Shown here: positions 6,209 through 12,640 of the stretch, in pieces
Numbering within the stretch: the stretch's first letter is position 1
Layout: every line of letters begins with the position of its first letter
Source of the DNA: PVC group bacterium
Lineage (GTDB): Bacteria > Verrucomicrobiota > Kiritimatiellia > CAIKKV01 > PXCX01
Direction: 5' to 3'
DNA: 13,144 bases
Assembly: GCA_003565195.1 (NCBI GenBank)
Contig: PXCX01000280.1
Coordinates: 1 to 13,144 of the forward strand
Notes under the pieces: model-generated
Database searches by the model: none
What the model was told of the DNA's origin: nothing
What the model saw: the letters and a program-made list of their open reading frames with translations, nothing else
Made by a program: the position numbers and the translations under genes

Positions 6209-7564
6209 TCAATAATTCCTGCCGCGCCCGCGCAGTTTACCTTTCTTGAGGAAACCGTCATAATGGCGCATTAACAATTGCGATTCGATTTGGCGCATGG
6301 TATCGAGCATGACACCGACGATAATCAGCAGACTGGTACCGCCGAAAAAAGATGATATCATCCAAGGCACTCCGAAAAGACGAACCATCAGAGTCGGGAT
6401 CACGGCAATAATCGTTAAGAACAACGCTCCGGCCAGCGTGATCCGTGTCATGGTATGATCGAGATAGTTCGCCGTGGCACGGCCGGGCCGGATGCCGGGA
6501 ATGTAGCCGCCGTATTTCTTGAGGTCATCGGCAATACGGACCGGATCGAATTGGGTGGCAACCCAGAAATAGGAGAAGAAAAGGATCATCAATCCGAACA
6601 GGAACATGTAAAACCAGGATTCCATATGTAATAAATTCGCCAATTCGGCGAAAAAAGTTCCCGGCAAACGGTTCAATATCGGCGCGGGAAACATCAGTAG
6701 CGCCTGCGCAAAGATGATCGGCATGACGCCGGCATAATTGATGCGCAACGGCAGATAAGTGCTCTGGCCGCCATAGACGCGACGCCCGATAACGCGCTTG
6801 GCATATTGCACCGGAATTTTACGTTGGCCCTGCGTGACGAACACCGTTCCGGCGACGACCATCAACAATAGCAGGATAATGAAGACCAGCTCAAAGACGC
6901 CAAAGGTTCCCGCGCCTTCGGCACCGGTCATCAACGACCAGACGGCAAAGACCGCGTGCGGCAGCCGGCTGATTATGCTTATGGTAATAATCAAGGAAAT
7001 TCCGTTGCCGACACCACGCTCGGTAATCTGTTCGCCCAGCCACATCAGCAACATCGTGCCGGCCGTCATGGTGATAATGGTCATGATCCGGAACGACACA
7101 CCGGGATGCTGGACCAGCGAATGGCCGATGCCCAGCGCAGCCGGGTTTTCCAGCGTCATGGCCATGAACAGACCCTGCACAACACATAATCCCAAAGTCA
7201 GGTAGCGGGTATACTGGGTGATTTTCTGCTGCCCGGCCTCGCCCTCGCGTTTGAGCCGTTCGAGCGCGGGCACGACGGTCCCCATCAATTGCATGATAAT
7301 GCTGGCGCTGATATAGGGCATGATGCCAAGCGCACCGACCGCTACATTACGCAGCGCGCCACCGCTGAACATATCGATAAGACCCAGAAATCCACCGCCG
7401 ACCGTACTTTCGATTTCGGCAATAACTCTCTGCAACGCCGCCGGATCGACCCCCGGCGTAGGCACGTTGGCCACAATCCGGCAGCAAAAAATCAGGCCCG
7501 CGGTAAACAGAATACGTTGCCGTAGCTCGGGAATTTTGAAACTGTTGGCAAACGCGGATAACAT
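6209..7564 (-). CDS. secY: Preprotein translocase subunit SecY
   Basis: SecY is the channel of the general secretion pathway in the cytoplasmic membrane, working with SecE, SecG and SecA. The product is about 451 residues with the expected ten hydrophobic segments. Conserved landmarks include an amphipathic N-terminus (KIPELRQRILFTAGLI), a plug region near 58-75 (GGGFLGLIDMFSGGALRNV), the signature GEQITERGVGNGISLII near 177-193, the cytosolic loop QGQRKIPVQYAKR near 245-257, and GGYIPGIRPGRAT near 351-363. The C-terminus is short and basic (KLRGRGRNY). It follows rplO after 24 bases, the canonical spc order. No strong ribosome binding site precedes the ATG; the leader ends in a T-run, so initiation may depend on coupling to rplO. 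Confidence 0.99.
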   Translation of the reverse strand: MLSAFANSFKIPELRQRILFTAGLIFCCRIVANVPTPGVDPAALQRVIAEIESTVGGGFLGLIDMFSGGALRNVAVGALGIMPYISASIIMQLMGTVVPALERLKREGEAGQQKITQYTRYLTLGLCVVQGLFMAMTLENPAALGIGHSLVQHPGVSFRIMTIITMTAGTMLLMWLGEQITERGVGNGISLIITISIISRLPHAVFAVWSLMTGAEGAGTFGVFELVFIILLLLMVVAGTVFVTQGQRKIPVQYAKRVIGRRVYGGQSTYLPLRINYAGVMPIIFAQALLMFPAPILNRLPGTFFAELANLLHMESWFYMFLFGLMILFFSYFWVATQFDPVRIADDLKKYGGYIPGIRPGRATANYLDHTMTRITLAGALFLTIIAVIPTLMVRLFGVPWMISSFFGGTSLLIIVGVMLDTMRQIESQLLMRHYDGFLKKGKLRGRGRNY

Positions 7565-7588
7565 AGAAAAAACCGGGTTAAGACTGGG

Positions 7589-8032
7589 TTAAAGGATTTC
7601 GCAGGTTCCACCGGCGGCTTCAATCTTGACCCGCGCTGCAGAGCTGAACGCGTGAGCCTTGACCGTCAGACGCCGACTCAAGTCGCCGTTGCCAAGAATT
7701 TTGATCCCGTCGGCGGGCCCGTCGGCGAGCCCCGCGCGTTTGAGAGCGGCGGGATCGACCTGGTCGCCATCGCTGAAGCGTTCCAGTCCGGCGACGTTGA
7801 TCGTAAGCCAGCGGCAACGGTTCGGGTTTTTGAATCCGCGTTTGGGCAGGCGACGCAGCAACGGCATCTGGCCACCCTCGAAGCCACGCTTATGTTTGTG
7901 ACCTTTACGGGCCATCTGTCCCTTGTGACCGGCGCCGCAGGTTTTACCGGTACCGGACCCCGTACCGCGGCCGACACGTTTGGAAACGCGTCTGGCACCG
8001 GAACTGTTTGTTAGACGATGCAATGCTACCAT
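7589..8032 (-). CDS. rplO: 50S ribosomal protein L15
   Basis: L15 is a late-binding large-subunit protein with a long basic N-terminal extension threaded through 23S rRNA. The product is 147 residues, standard for the family. The Gly/Lys/Arg-rich segment RVGRGTGSGTGKTCGAGHKG (about 19-38), then GFEGGQMPLLRRLPKRGFKN (about 50-69), identify it. The C-terminal globular part ends AGGTCEIL. AGGA lies ten bases before the ATG. In most bacteria rpmD (L30) sits immediately upstream; here rpsE is directly upstream with a gap of 68 bases, too short to hold L30. Confidence 0.98.
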   Translation of the reverse strand: MVALHRLTNSSGARRVSKRVGRGTGSGTGKTCGAGHKGQMARKGHKHKRGFEGGQMPLLRRLPKRGFKNPNRCRWLTINVAGLERFSDGDQVDPAALKRAGLADGPADGIKILGNGDLSRRLTVKAHAFSSAARVKIEAAGGTCEIL

Positions 8033-8056
8033 GAGATAATGTTCCTACTTTACAAT

Positions 8057-8086
8057 CCCGCGCTATGCCCGGCATACCTTCGCGGG
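8057..8086 (-). other. Hairpin in the rpsE-rplO gap
   Basis: On the minus strand CCCGCG (8081-8086) pairs with CGCGGG (8057-8062), and inside it TATG pairs with CATA around a CCGGG loop, with an AAGG/G internal bulge. There is no T-run after it, so it does not look like an intrinsic terminator. It occupies the spot where rpmD (L30) is normally found and ends about 24 bases before the rplO start. A role in translation control or RNA processing is possible but untested. Confidence 0.5.
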
Positions 8087-8100
8087 CTACGCATTTCGAA

Positions 8101-8691
8101 TCATTGATTAACCGCCATCCGCCGCGCGCCCAGGATTTGATCCTTGGACCGCAACTGTTTCAGTCCATCGACCGTCGCCTTGACCGCGCTGAGTTTATTG
8201 TTGCTGCCCAGCGATTTGGCCAGTACATCCTGAATGCCGGCCAGCTCCAGCACGGCACGCACACCGCTTCCGGCAATAACCCCGGTTCCGGGAGCTGCCG
8301 GCCGCATAATGACCCGGCCACCATCACAGGCGCCGATGACTTCATGCGGGATGGTCTTTTCCCACATTACCACCGGGAAAAGCGCCTGCCTGGCAATCTG
8401 ATTGCTCTTGCGGATGGCTTCGGCGACTTCGTTGGCTTTACCGAACCCGAAGCCCACATTCCCGTTCCGGTCACCCACGACCACCACGGCGCTGAAACTG
8501 AAGCGGCGCCCGCCCTTGACGACCTTGGAACAACGATTGATAAACACGACCCGCTCTTCGAGTTCCGGCGTCATCTCGTCCGATCCCCGGTCGGCGCCAC
8601 GGCGTTGTTCACGCGCGGGCCGACGCGGCGCTTGTTTCCGCAACTCTTGCCGCGACTCCCGCGGCGCTTGTTTCTCGTTTACATCCGACAT
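8101..8691 (-). CDS. rpsE: 30S ribosomal protein S5 with charged N-terminal extension
   Basis: S5 lies at the mRNA entry side of the small subunit and influences fidelity. The product is 196 residues against about 165 normally. The S5 N-terminal domain is intact (LEERVVFINRCSKVVKGGRR near 44-63, SFSAVVVVGDRNGNVGFGFG near 65-84), and so is the C-terminal domain (GTGVIAGSGVRAVLELAGIQ near 135-154, KSLGSNNKLSAVKAT near 159-173). The excess is a tail of about 40 residues rich in Arg, Glu and Gln, probably disordered. AAGGAA lies close before the ATG, and no later ATG or GTG has an equally good site, though M40 is in frame. It follows rplR after 48 bases. Confidence 0.97.
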   Translation of the reverse strand: MSDVNEKQAPRESRQELRKQAPRRPAREQRRGADRGSDEMTPELEERVVFINRCSKVVKGGRRFSFSAVVVVGDRNGNVGFGFGKANEVAEAIRKSNQIARQALFPVVMWEKTIPHEVIGACDGGRVIMRPAAPGTGVIAGSGVRAVLELAGIQDVLAKSLGSNNKLSAVKATVDGLKQLRSKDQILGARRMAVNQ

Positions 8692-8739
8692 AGTTTCCTT
8701 ATCCCGTTTGATCGCTGCAAGCGTTTGTTATCCGCGTTT

Positions 8740-9102
8740 TCATAAGCGCAATCCGGCTTCCCTGGCGGCCTCGGCAACTGCCTTGACGCGCCCATGATAC
8801 ATCCGCCCGCCACGATCGAAGACCACGGTTTGGATACCCTTCTCGATCGCCTCACGGGCGGCGTTCTGACCGAGCCGTTTGGCCGCCGCAAGCGTTTTGC
8901 CGGCTTCGCCGCCATCCAGGCTGCGACTGCACCACGCCATCATCGTCATGGCGGTTTCGTCATCGATTAACTGCAACCTGATCCAGCGATTGGATACGGT
9001 GACACACATACGCGGCCGGCTGGCATCGCCAATGACCTTGCGACGCAACCGACGGTGCCGGCGCTTACGGAAATCCTTACGGCTATTAAGTTTGCTGGCC
9101 AT
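8740..9102 (-). CDS. rplR: 50S ribosomal protein L18
   Basis: L18 binds 5S rRNA together with L5 and carries it into the large subunit. The product is 120 residues, the standard length. It has the basic N-terminus RKDFRKRRHRRLRRKVIG, then RPRMCVTVSNRWIRLQLID, and the characteristic C-terminus VVFDRGGRMYHGRVKAVAEA near 92-111. The frame also contains a TTG two codons upstream (9106-9108). AGGAG lies five bases before the TTG and eleven before the ATG, so either could be used; I chose the ATG because it gives the usual length. It sits between rplF and rpsE as in the normal spc order. Confidence 0.97.
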   Translation of the reverse strand: MASKLNSRKDFRKRRHRRLRRKVIGDASRPRMCVTVSNRWIRLQLIDDETAMTMMAWCSRSLDGGEAGKTLAAAKRLGQNAAREAIEKGIQTVVFDRGGRMYHGRVKAVAEAAREAGLRL

Positions 9103-9140
9103 GAACAATGGTGCTCCTGTAATCTCTCAACTCTTCTCAA

Positions 9141-9674
9141 TCAGGCGACGGTTTTGCCGGCCTTGCGACGGACGCGTTCATCGACATAACGCAAGCCCTT
9201 GCCCTGATAGGGTTCGGGCGGATAGTAAGCACGAATGCGCGCGGCCACATTGCCTACCTGCTGCTTGTCGATACCGCGAACCATAATTTTTGAATCCTTG
9301 ACTTCAATCTCGATCCCGTCGGGCGCATTAAAGACCACGGGATGCGAATAACCGACCGTCATCGTCAGTTTGCGGCCTTCCATCGAACCGCGGAAACCGA
9401 CGCCATGCAATTCGAGTTCACGCTGGTACCCGCGGGTAACCCCTTCAAGCATGTTGGCCACCAGCGACGCAGCCATTCCATGAAACGCACGCGTTCGCTT
9501 GATTTCGCTGGCGCGCTCCATGATGACGCGGTCGCCGTCGATACGACACTGTATCCCTTCGGGCAATTCAATTGCTAATTCGCCTCGCGGCCCCTTGACC
9601 GCGACGCGCCGCCCATCGACCGTCACCGTCGCTTCCGCGGGAACTGGGATGGGTCTACGTCCAATTCTTGACAT
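9141..9674 (-). CDS. rplF: 50S ribosomal protein L6
   Basis: L6 lies at the base of the L7/L12 stalk near the factor-binding site. The product is 177 residues, standard for the family. It begins MSRIGRRPIPVPAEATVTVD and has the two L6 repeats, with the C-terminal signature PEPYQGKGLRYVDERVRRKA near 152-171. A GTG two codons upstream (9678-9680) is in frame, but MSRIG is the family start and AAGGA lies nine bases before its ATG. It begins 22 bases after rpsH ends. Confidence 0.98.
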   Translation of the reverse strand: MSRIGRRPIPVPAEATVTVDGRRVAVKGPRGELAIELPEGIQCRIDGDRVIMERASEIKRTRAFHGMAASLVANMLEGVTRGYQRELELHGVGFRGSMEGRKLTMTVGYSHPVVFNAPDGIEIEVKDSKIMVRGIDKQQVGNVAARIRAYYPPEPYQGKGLRYVDERVRRKAGKTVA

Positions 9675-9696
9675 GATCACGGTTCCTTACCGGTTT

Positions 9697-10095
9697 TCAC
9701 CAAACATAACAGAATATTTCGCCGCCGGTTTTGTTGCGCCGCGCCTCGTGATCGGTCACGATCCCGGCCGAGGTACTTACAATGGCGATTCCCAGGCCGT
9801 TGAGGACCTTGGGCATCTCGCCCACCCCGGCATAGCGGCGACGCCCGGGACGGCTGATCCGGCGCAATCCGCGCAGCAGCGGTGTCCCATCCGGCGCGTA
9901 TTTGAGAAACAGACGCAATTTGCGTCCTGTCTGCTCGCCTTCATCGGTATAATCGATGATATACCCTTCGCGCTTCAGAATTCGGGCAATTTCTTTTTTA
10001 ACGCTCGAATACGGCAACTCCAACATCTTGCGTCCGGCCGAACTGGCGTTGCGGATGCGCGTCAGCATATCGGCAATTGGATCAGACATACTCAT
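9697..10095 (-). CDS. rpsH: 30S ribosomal protein S8
   Basis: S8 binds the central domain of 16S rRNA and in E. coli also represses the spc operon by binding its mRNA. The product is 132 residues, standard length. DPIADMLTRIRNA opens the protein and the signature GLGIAIVSTSAGIVTDHEAR with NKTGGEIFCYVW closes it. Two ATG codons are in frame (10093-10095 and 10087-10089). GGAGG lies ten bases before the first, so I start there, although the family would also fit the second. It follows rpsN after 22 bases. Confidence 0.98.
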   Translation of the reverse strand: MSMSDPIADMLTRIRNASSAGRKMLELPYSSVKKEIARILKREGYIIDYTDEGEQTGRKLRLFLKYAPDGTPLLRGLRRISRPGRRRYAGVGEMPKVLNGLGIAIVSTSAGIVTDHEARRNKTGGEIFCYVW

Positions 10096-10117
10096 CGTTC
10101 ACTCACCTCCGAAGTTT

Positions 10118-10303
10118 TCACCAACTGGCCTTCACAACACCCGGAATACGCCCGCTCAGGGCCATCTCCCGAAAACAAATGCGGCAGAGCTGAAAGCGTC
10201 GGATATACGCACGCGGTCGACCGCAGTACTGACAGCGATTATATGCGCGCGCCCTGAATTTCGGCGCCCGCGCCGCTTTAACTACTAAAGATTTCTTTGC
10301 CAA
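10118..10303 (-). CDS. rpsN: 30S ribosomal protein S14, zinc type, TTG start
   Basis: S14 is in the head of the small subunit next to S10 and S19. The product is exactly 61 residues, the length of the short zinc-binding form. Cysteines at 24, 27, 40 and 43 (CQYCGRP and CRICFRE) form the zinc site, and the end GRIPGVVKASW is typical. The conserved start (M/L)AKKSLV falls on a TTG codon at 10301-10303, with AGGAGG seven bases upstream. The frame stays open 28 codons further to an ATG at 10387, but that part overlaps the end of rplE and is unlike S14. The TTG start is therefore well supported by both length and the ribosome binding site. Confidence 0.97.
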   Translation of the reverse strand: MAKKSLVVKAARAPKFRARAYNRCQYCGRPRAYIRRFQLCRICFREMALSGRIPGVVKASW

Positions 10304-10321
10304 TCTTATTCCTCCTGCTAT

Positions 10322-10351
10322 CGTCGGCGCGCATGGCCGTGCTAACCGACG
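10322..10351 (-). other. Possible hairpin before rpsN
   Basis: In the 61-base rplE-rpsN gap the minus strand shows CGTCGG (10346-10351) pairing with CCGACG (10322-10327) around an 18-base loop. It lies a few bases upstream of the AGGAGG ribosome binding site of the TTG-initiated rpsN. Such a stem could affect initiation, but a six-pair stem with a large loop can arise by chance in G+C-rich DNA. Confidence 0.3.
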
Positions 10352-10364
10352 CTGAATGCGACGT

Positions 10365-10913
10365 TCACCCGCTATCTTCGGCGGCAAACGGCATACCCAA
10401 TCCCATCAACAACTGACGGGTGCCCGCCGCATCAATGGCGGTCGTTACAATGGTGATATTCATTCCCTGAACGCGTTTGACGTCGTCCGGTTCGATTTCC
10501 GGAAAGACAGTCTGATCCTGCAACCCGAAAGAGTAGGCGCCACGCCCGTCAAATCCGGTGCGGGCAATCCCGCGGAAATCGCGGATGCGCGGCAAAGCGG
10601 TATGGATCAGGCGCTCCATAAAATCATACATTCGATCGCGACGCAATGTCACTTTGGCGCCAATCGGCATTCCTTCGCGCAATTTAAAGTTCGAAATACT
10701 TTTACTGGCTTTGATCAACAGCGGTTTCTGCCCGGTTAAACGCGCCAGATCGGTGGTGCAGGCATTCATCGTATCGCGGTCGACCGTGGTATTGAACCCC
10801 ATATTGACCACCACTTTACGCAATCGCGGTATCTCCATAAAATTTTTGCAGCCCAACGCATCGCGCAACGCAGGCGCCAACTCGCGCTTGTATTTTTCTT
10901 TTATTCCCGACAT
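10365..10913 (-). CDS. rplE: 50S ribosomal protein L5
   Basis: L5 binds 5S rRNA, contacts the P-site tRNA and bridges to S13 in the small subunit. The product is 182 residues, about the usual 179-180. Clear landmarks are IPRLRKVVVNMGFNTTV near 28-44, LTGQKPLLIKASKSISNFKL near 54-73, and RDFRGIARTGFDGRGAYSFG followed by PEIEPDDVKRVQGMNITIVT in the C-terminal half. The ribosome binding site is weak, but MSGIKEKYKRELAPAL fits the family start. The gene lies between rplX and rpsN as expected. Confidence 0.98.
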   Translation of the reverse strand: MSGIKEKYKRELAPALRDALGCKNFMEIPRLRKVVVNMGFNTTVDRDTMNACTTDLARLTGQKPLLIKASKSISNFKLREGMPIGAKVTLRRDRMYDFMERLIHTALPRIRDFRGIARTGFDGRGAYSFGLQDQTVFPEIEPDDVKRVQGMNITIVTTAIDAAGTRQLLMGLGMPFAAEDSG

Positions 10914-10935
10914 GTCAATTCTTTCTCCCGCTCAT

Positions 10936-10949
10936 CGGCGCGCCCGCCG
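10936..10949 (-). other. Small G+C hairpin before rplE
   Basis: In the rplX-rplE gap the minus strand has CGGCG (10945-10949) and CGCCG (10936-10940) around a GGCG tetraloop, about 22 bases before the rplE ATG. In E. coli the S8 regulatory site is found in this part of the spc mRNA, but I do not see that motif's specific features, so this is only a structural note. Confidence 0.25.
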
Positions 10950-10956
10950 TGGACGC

Positions 10957-11280
10957 TTACGCATCGAAGCCGTGACCACACCGTTTACATTCACGTCCGC
11001 GTCCCGCACCCTCCGCGAGCGGACGGCGAGCCACCCTCACGCCACGCTTGCATTGCGGGCAATACAACATCAATTTACACATTCTGATCGGTGATTCGCG
11101 AGTTACGATGTCTCCCTGGGGGTTTTCCTGAGTTTTGCGTGTATGCCGTTTCACAAAATTCAGCCCTTCAACCAACGCCGTCCCGTGCGCCGGATAGACC
11201 TCCAGGATTTTCCCGGTGCGTCCCGTACCAGCATTGCGGCCACTGATCGCCAAAACCGTATCGTCTTTCTTTATTCTCAT
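10957..11280 (-). CDS. rplX: 50S ribosomal protein L24 with zinc ribbon
   Basis: L24 is an assembly initiator for the large subunit and lies near the tunnel exit. The product is 107 residues, standard. A KOW motif spans about 6-41 (DDTVLAISGRNAGTGRTGKI, ending ALVEGLN), followed by VKRHTRKTQENPQGDIVTRE. The C-terminal part carries two cysteine pairs, C74/C77 (CPQC) and C98/C101 (CKRC), which form a zinc ribbon found in only part of the family. It starts 17 bases after rplN ends; the ribosome binding site is weak. Confidence 0.97.
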   Translation of the reverse strand: MRIKKDDTVLAISGRNAGTGRTGKILEVYPAHGTALVEGLNFVKRHTRKTQENPQGDIVTRESPIRMCKLMLYCPQCKRGVRVARRPLAEGAGRGRECKRCGHGFDA

Positions 11281-11297
11281 GGTCGCATCTTTCCCGG

Positions 11298-11663
11298 TTA
11301 CAGCACTTCAAGCGCCAACGAAACAATTTTCATGCATTTACGATCGCGCAATTCACGCGCCACCGGACCGAAAATCCTGGTTCCCAGCGGATTCATTCGC
11401 TCATCGACCAGGACAACGGCATTATTATCAAAACGCAACACCGTCCCGTCGCCACGCCGGATAGGATAGCGGGTGCGCACAATCACGGCACGATGCTGCG
11501 TGCCCTTGCGCGCCAGACCGCCCGGCTGGGCCTCCTTGACGGTAATACGAATGATATCGCCAACCGCCGCGGTCCGCTTGCTCTGACCCAGCACACGAAT
11601 GCAACGCGCCCGGCGCGCACCGGTGTTATCGGCCACTTCCACATCGGTTTCTTCACAGATCAT
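11298..11663 (-). CDS. rplN: 50S ribosomal protein L14
   Basis: L14 is a core large-subunit protein forming an intersubunit bridge with 16S rRNA helix 14. The product is 121 residues against 122 typically. DVEVADNTGARRARCIRVLG lies near 7-26, followed by VGDIIRITVKEAQPGG, RTRYPIRRGDGTVLRFDNNA and the conserved end GTRIFGPVARELRDRKCMKI. GAGGA lies ten bases before the ATG. It begins 36 bases after rpsQ ends. Confidence 0.98.
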   Translation of the reverse strand: MICEETDVEVADNTGARRARCIRVLGQSKRTAAVGDIIRITVKEAQPGGLARKGTQHRAVIVRTRYPIRRGDGTVLRFDNNAVVLVDERMNPLGTRIFGPVARELRDRKCMKIVSLALEVL

Positions 11664-11699
11664 AAACGTTTATTCCTCAATCCCTAACGAACTTACGCC

Positions 11700-11984
11700 T
11701 CAAGCATCACCCGCGGCGCCCTTCGCCACCACTTCAACCAGACGCCAGCGTTTCAAACGGCTGATCGGACGCGTTTCGGCGATCCGGACACGATCCCCCG
11801 CCCGGGCGCTATTGTGCTCGTCATGCACGTGATACTTTTTTGTCAAACGCAACACCTTACCATACAACGGATGCCGTTTACGACGTTCAACCGAAACCAC
11901 GATCGTTTTCTGGTTACGGTCGCCGACCACCACCCCGGTACGGGTTTTGCGCAACCGCCGTTCCATAGCATTATTGATCATCAT
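11700..11984 (-). CDS. rpsQ: 30S ribosomal protein S17
   Basis: S17 is an early-binding small-subunit protein of OB fold. The product is 94 residues, within the family's range. RRLRKTRTGVVVGDRNQKTI opens the domain, followed by VVSVERRKRHPLYGKVLRLT, and HDEHNSARAGDRVRIAETRP near 54-73 carries the S17 signature. Two adjacent ATG codons begin the frame. The first overlaps the rpmC stop codon by four bases and has GGAG eight bases upstream, so I start there. A third in-frame ATG at residue 7 would give the shortest form seen in some relatives. Confidence 0.97.
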   Translation of the reverse strand: MMINNAMERRLRKTRTGVVVGDRNQKTIVVSVERRKRHPLYGKVLRLTKKYHVHDEHNSARAGDRVRIAETRPISRLKRWRLVEVVAKGAAGDA

Positions 11985-12199
11985 ATCTTTGTCTCCGTCT
12001 TGGCCGCGGCCGCGCGCCGTCTTTCATGACGCAGCGTCAAGATGCGCGCCACCTCGCGCCTGGCGCCGCGTAAACGCAGCGCTTGATCGATCTGACGCGT
12101 CGCCTGCTGTACCTTCAGGTTAAAAAGTTCACGTTTCGCCTGGGCAAGTTGCGTCTCCAGTTCCTCGTCCGGCCATGACCTGATTGTCTCGGTTTTCAT
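11981..12199 (-). CDS. rpmC: 50S ribosomal protein L29
   Basis: L29 is a small helical protein at the tunnel exit, near the docking site of trigger factor and SRP. The product is 72 residues, within the usual 62-72. SWPDEELETQLAQAKRELFN, then LKVQQATRQIDQALRLRGAR and REVARILTLRHER, match the family's two long helices. The Ala/Lys-rich C-terminal tail is modestly extended. The stop codon overlaps the rpsQ start by four bases. AGGGA precedes the ATG. Confidence 0.97.
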   Translation of the reverse strand: MKTETIRSWPDEELETQLAQAKRELFNLKVQQATRQIDQALRLRGARREVARILTLRHERRRAAAAKTETKI

Positions 12200-12232
12200 T
12201 CGTGGTTCCCTATAATCCGCGACGTTCTTTTC

Positions 12233-12640
12233 TCAGCGCATCACAAAACGCGTTCGAATCCCCAGTTTAGCTGCCGCCAACCGCATCGATTCGCGTGCCA
12301 GCGTTTCCGAAACGCCACCCAACTCAAACATCATGCGCCCGGGTTTCACTACGGCCACCCAATACTCGGGCGCGCCCTTGCCTTTTCCCATGCGGGTTTC
12401 CAGCGGTTTTTTGGTTACCGGTTTATCCGGAAAAATCCGTATCCACACTTTGCCGCGACGTTTGATGTGGCGGTTCACCGCCACCCGGCAGGCTTCGATC
12501 TGGGTGGCTTTAACCCAGCCGCGCCCCAGCGCCTGCAAACCATACTCGCCGAAGGCCAGCGTATTCCCGGACATCGCCGTACCCTTGCGGCTGCCACGCT
12601 GGACCTTGCGGTGCTTTACCCGTTTAGGCATTAACGGCAT
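12233..12640 (-). CDS. rplP: 50S ribosomal protein L16
   Basis: L16 lies close to the peptidyl transferase centre and the A-site tRNA. The product is 135 residues, close to the usual 136-144. MPLMPKRVKHRKVQRGSRKG opens the protein, and the family signature MGKGKGAPEYWVAVVKPGRM is near 85-104. The frame remains open 64 codons upstream, but that stretch is inside rpsC and unlike L16. The chosen ATG (12638-12640) overlaps the end of rpsC by 17 bases and has GGGA upstream. A second ATG three codons later (12629-12631) would also fit. Confidence 0.97.
   Translation of the reverse strand: MPLMPKRVKHRKVQRGSRKGTAMSGNTLAFGEYGLQALGRGWVKATQIEACRVAVNRHIKRRGKVWIRIFPDKPVTKKPLETRMGKGKGAPEYWVAVVKPGRMMFELGGVSETLARESMRLAAAKLGIRTRFVMR

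Noticed and set aside
8065..8745. Plus-strand frame of 226 codons spanning the rpsE region
   Set aside because: Antisense to rpsE, with no ribosome binding site or recognisable domain; it would also run through the rpsE-rplO hairpin.
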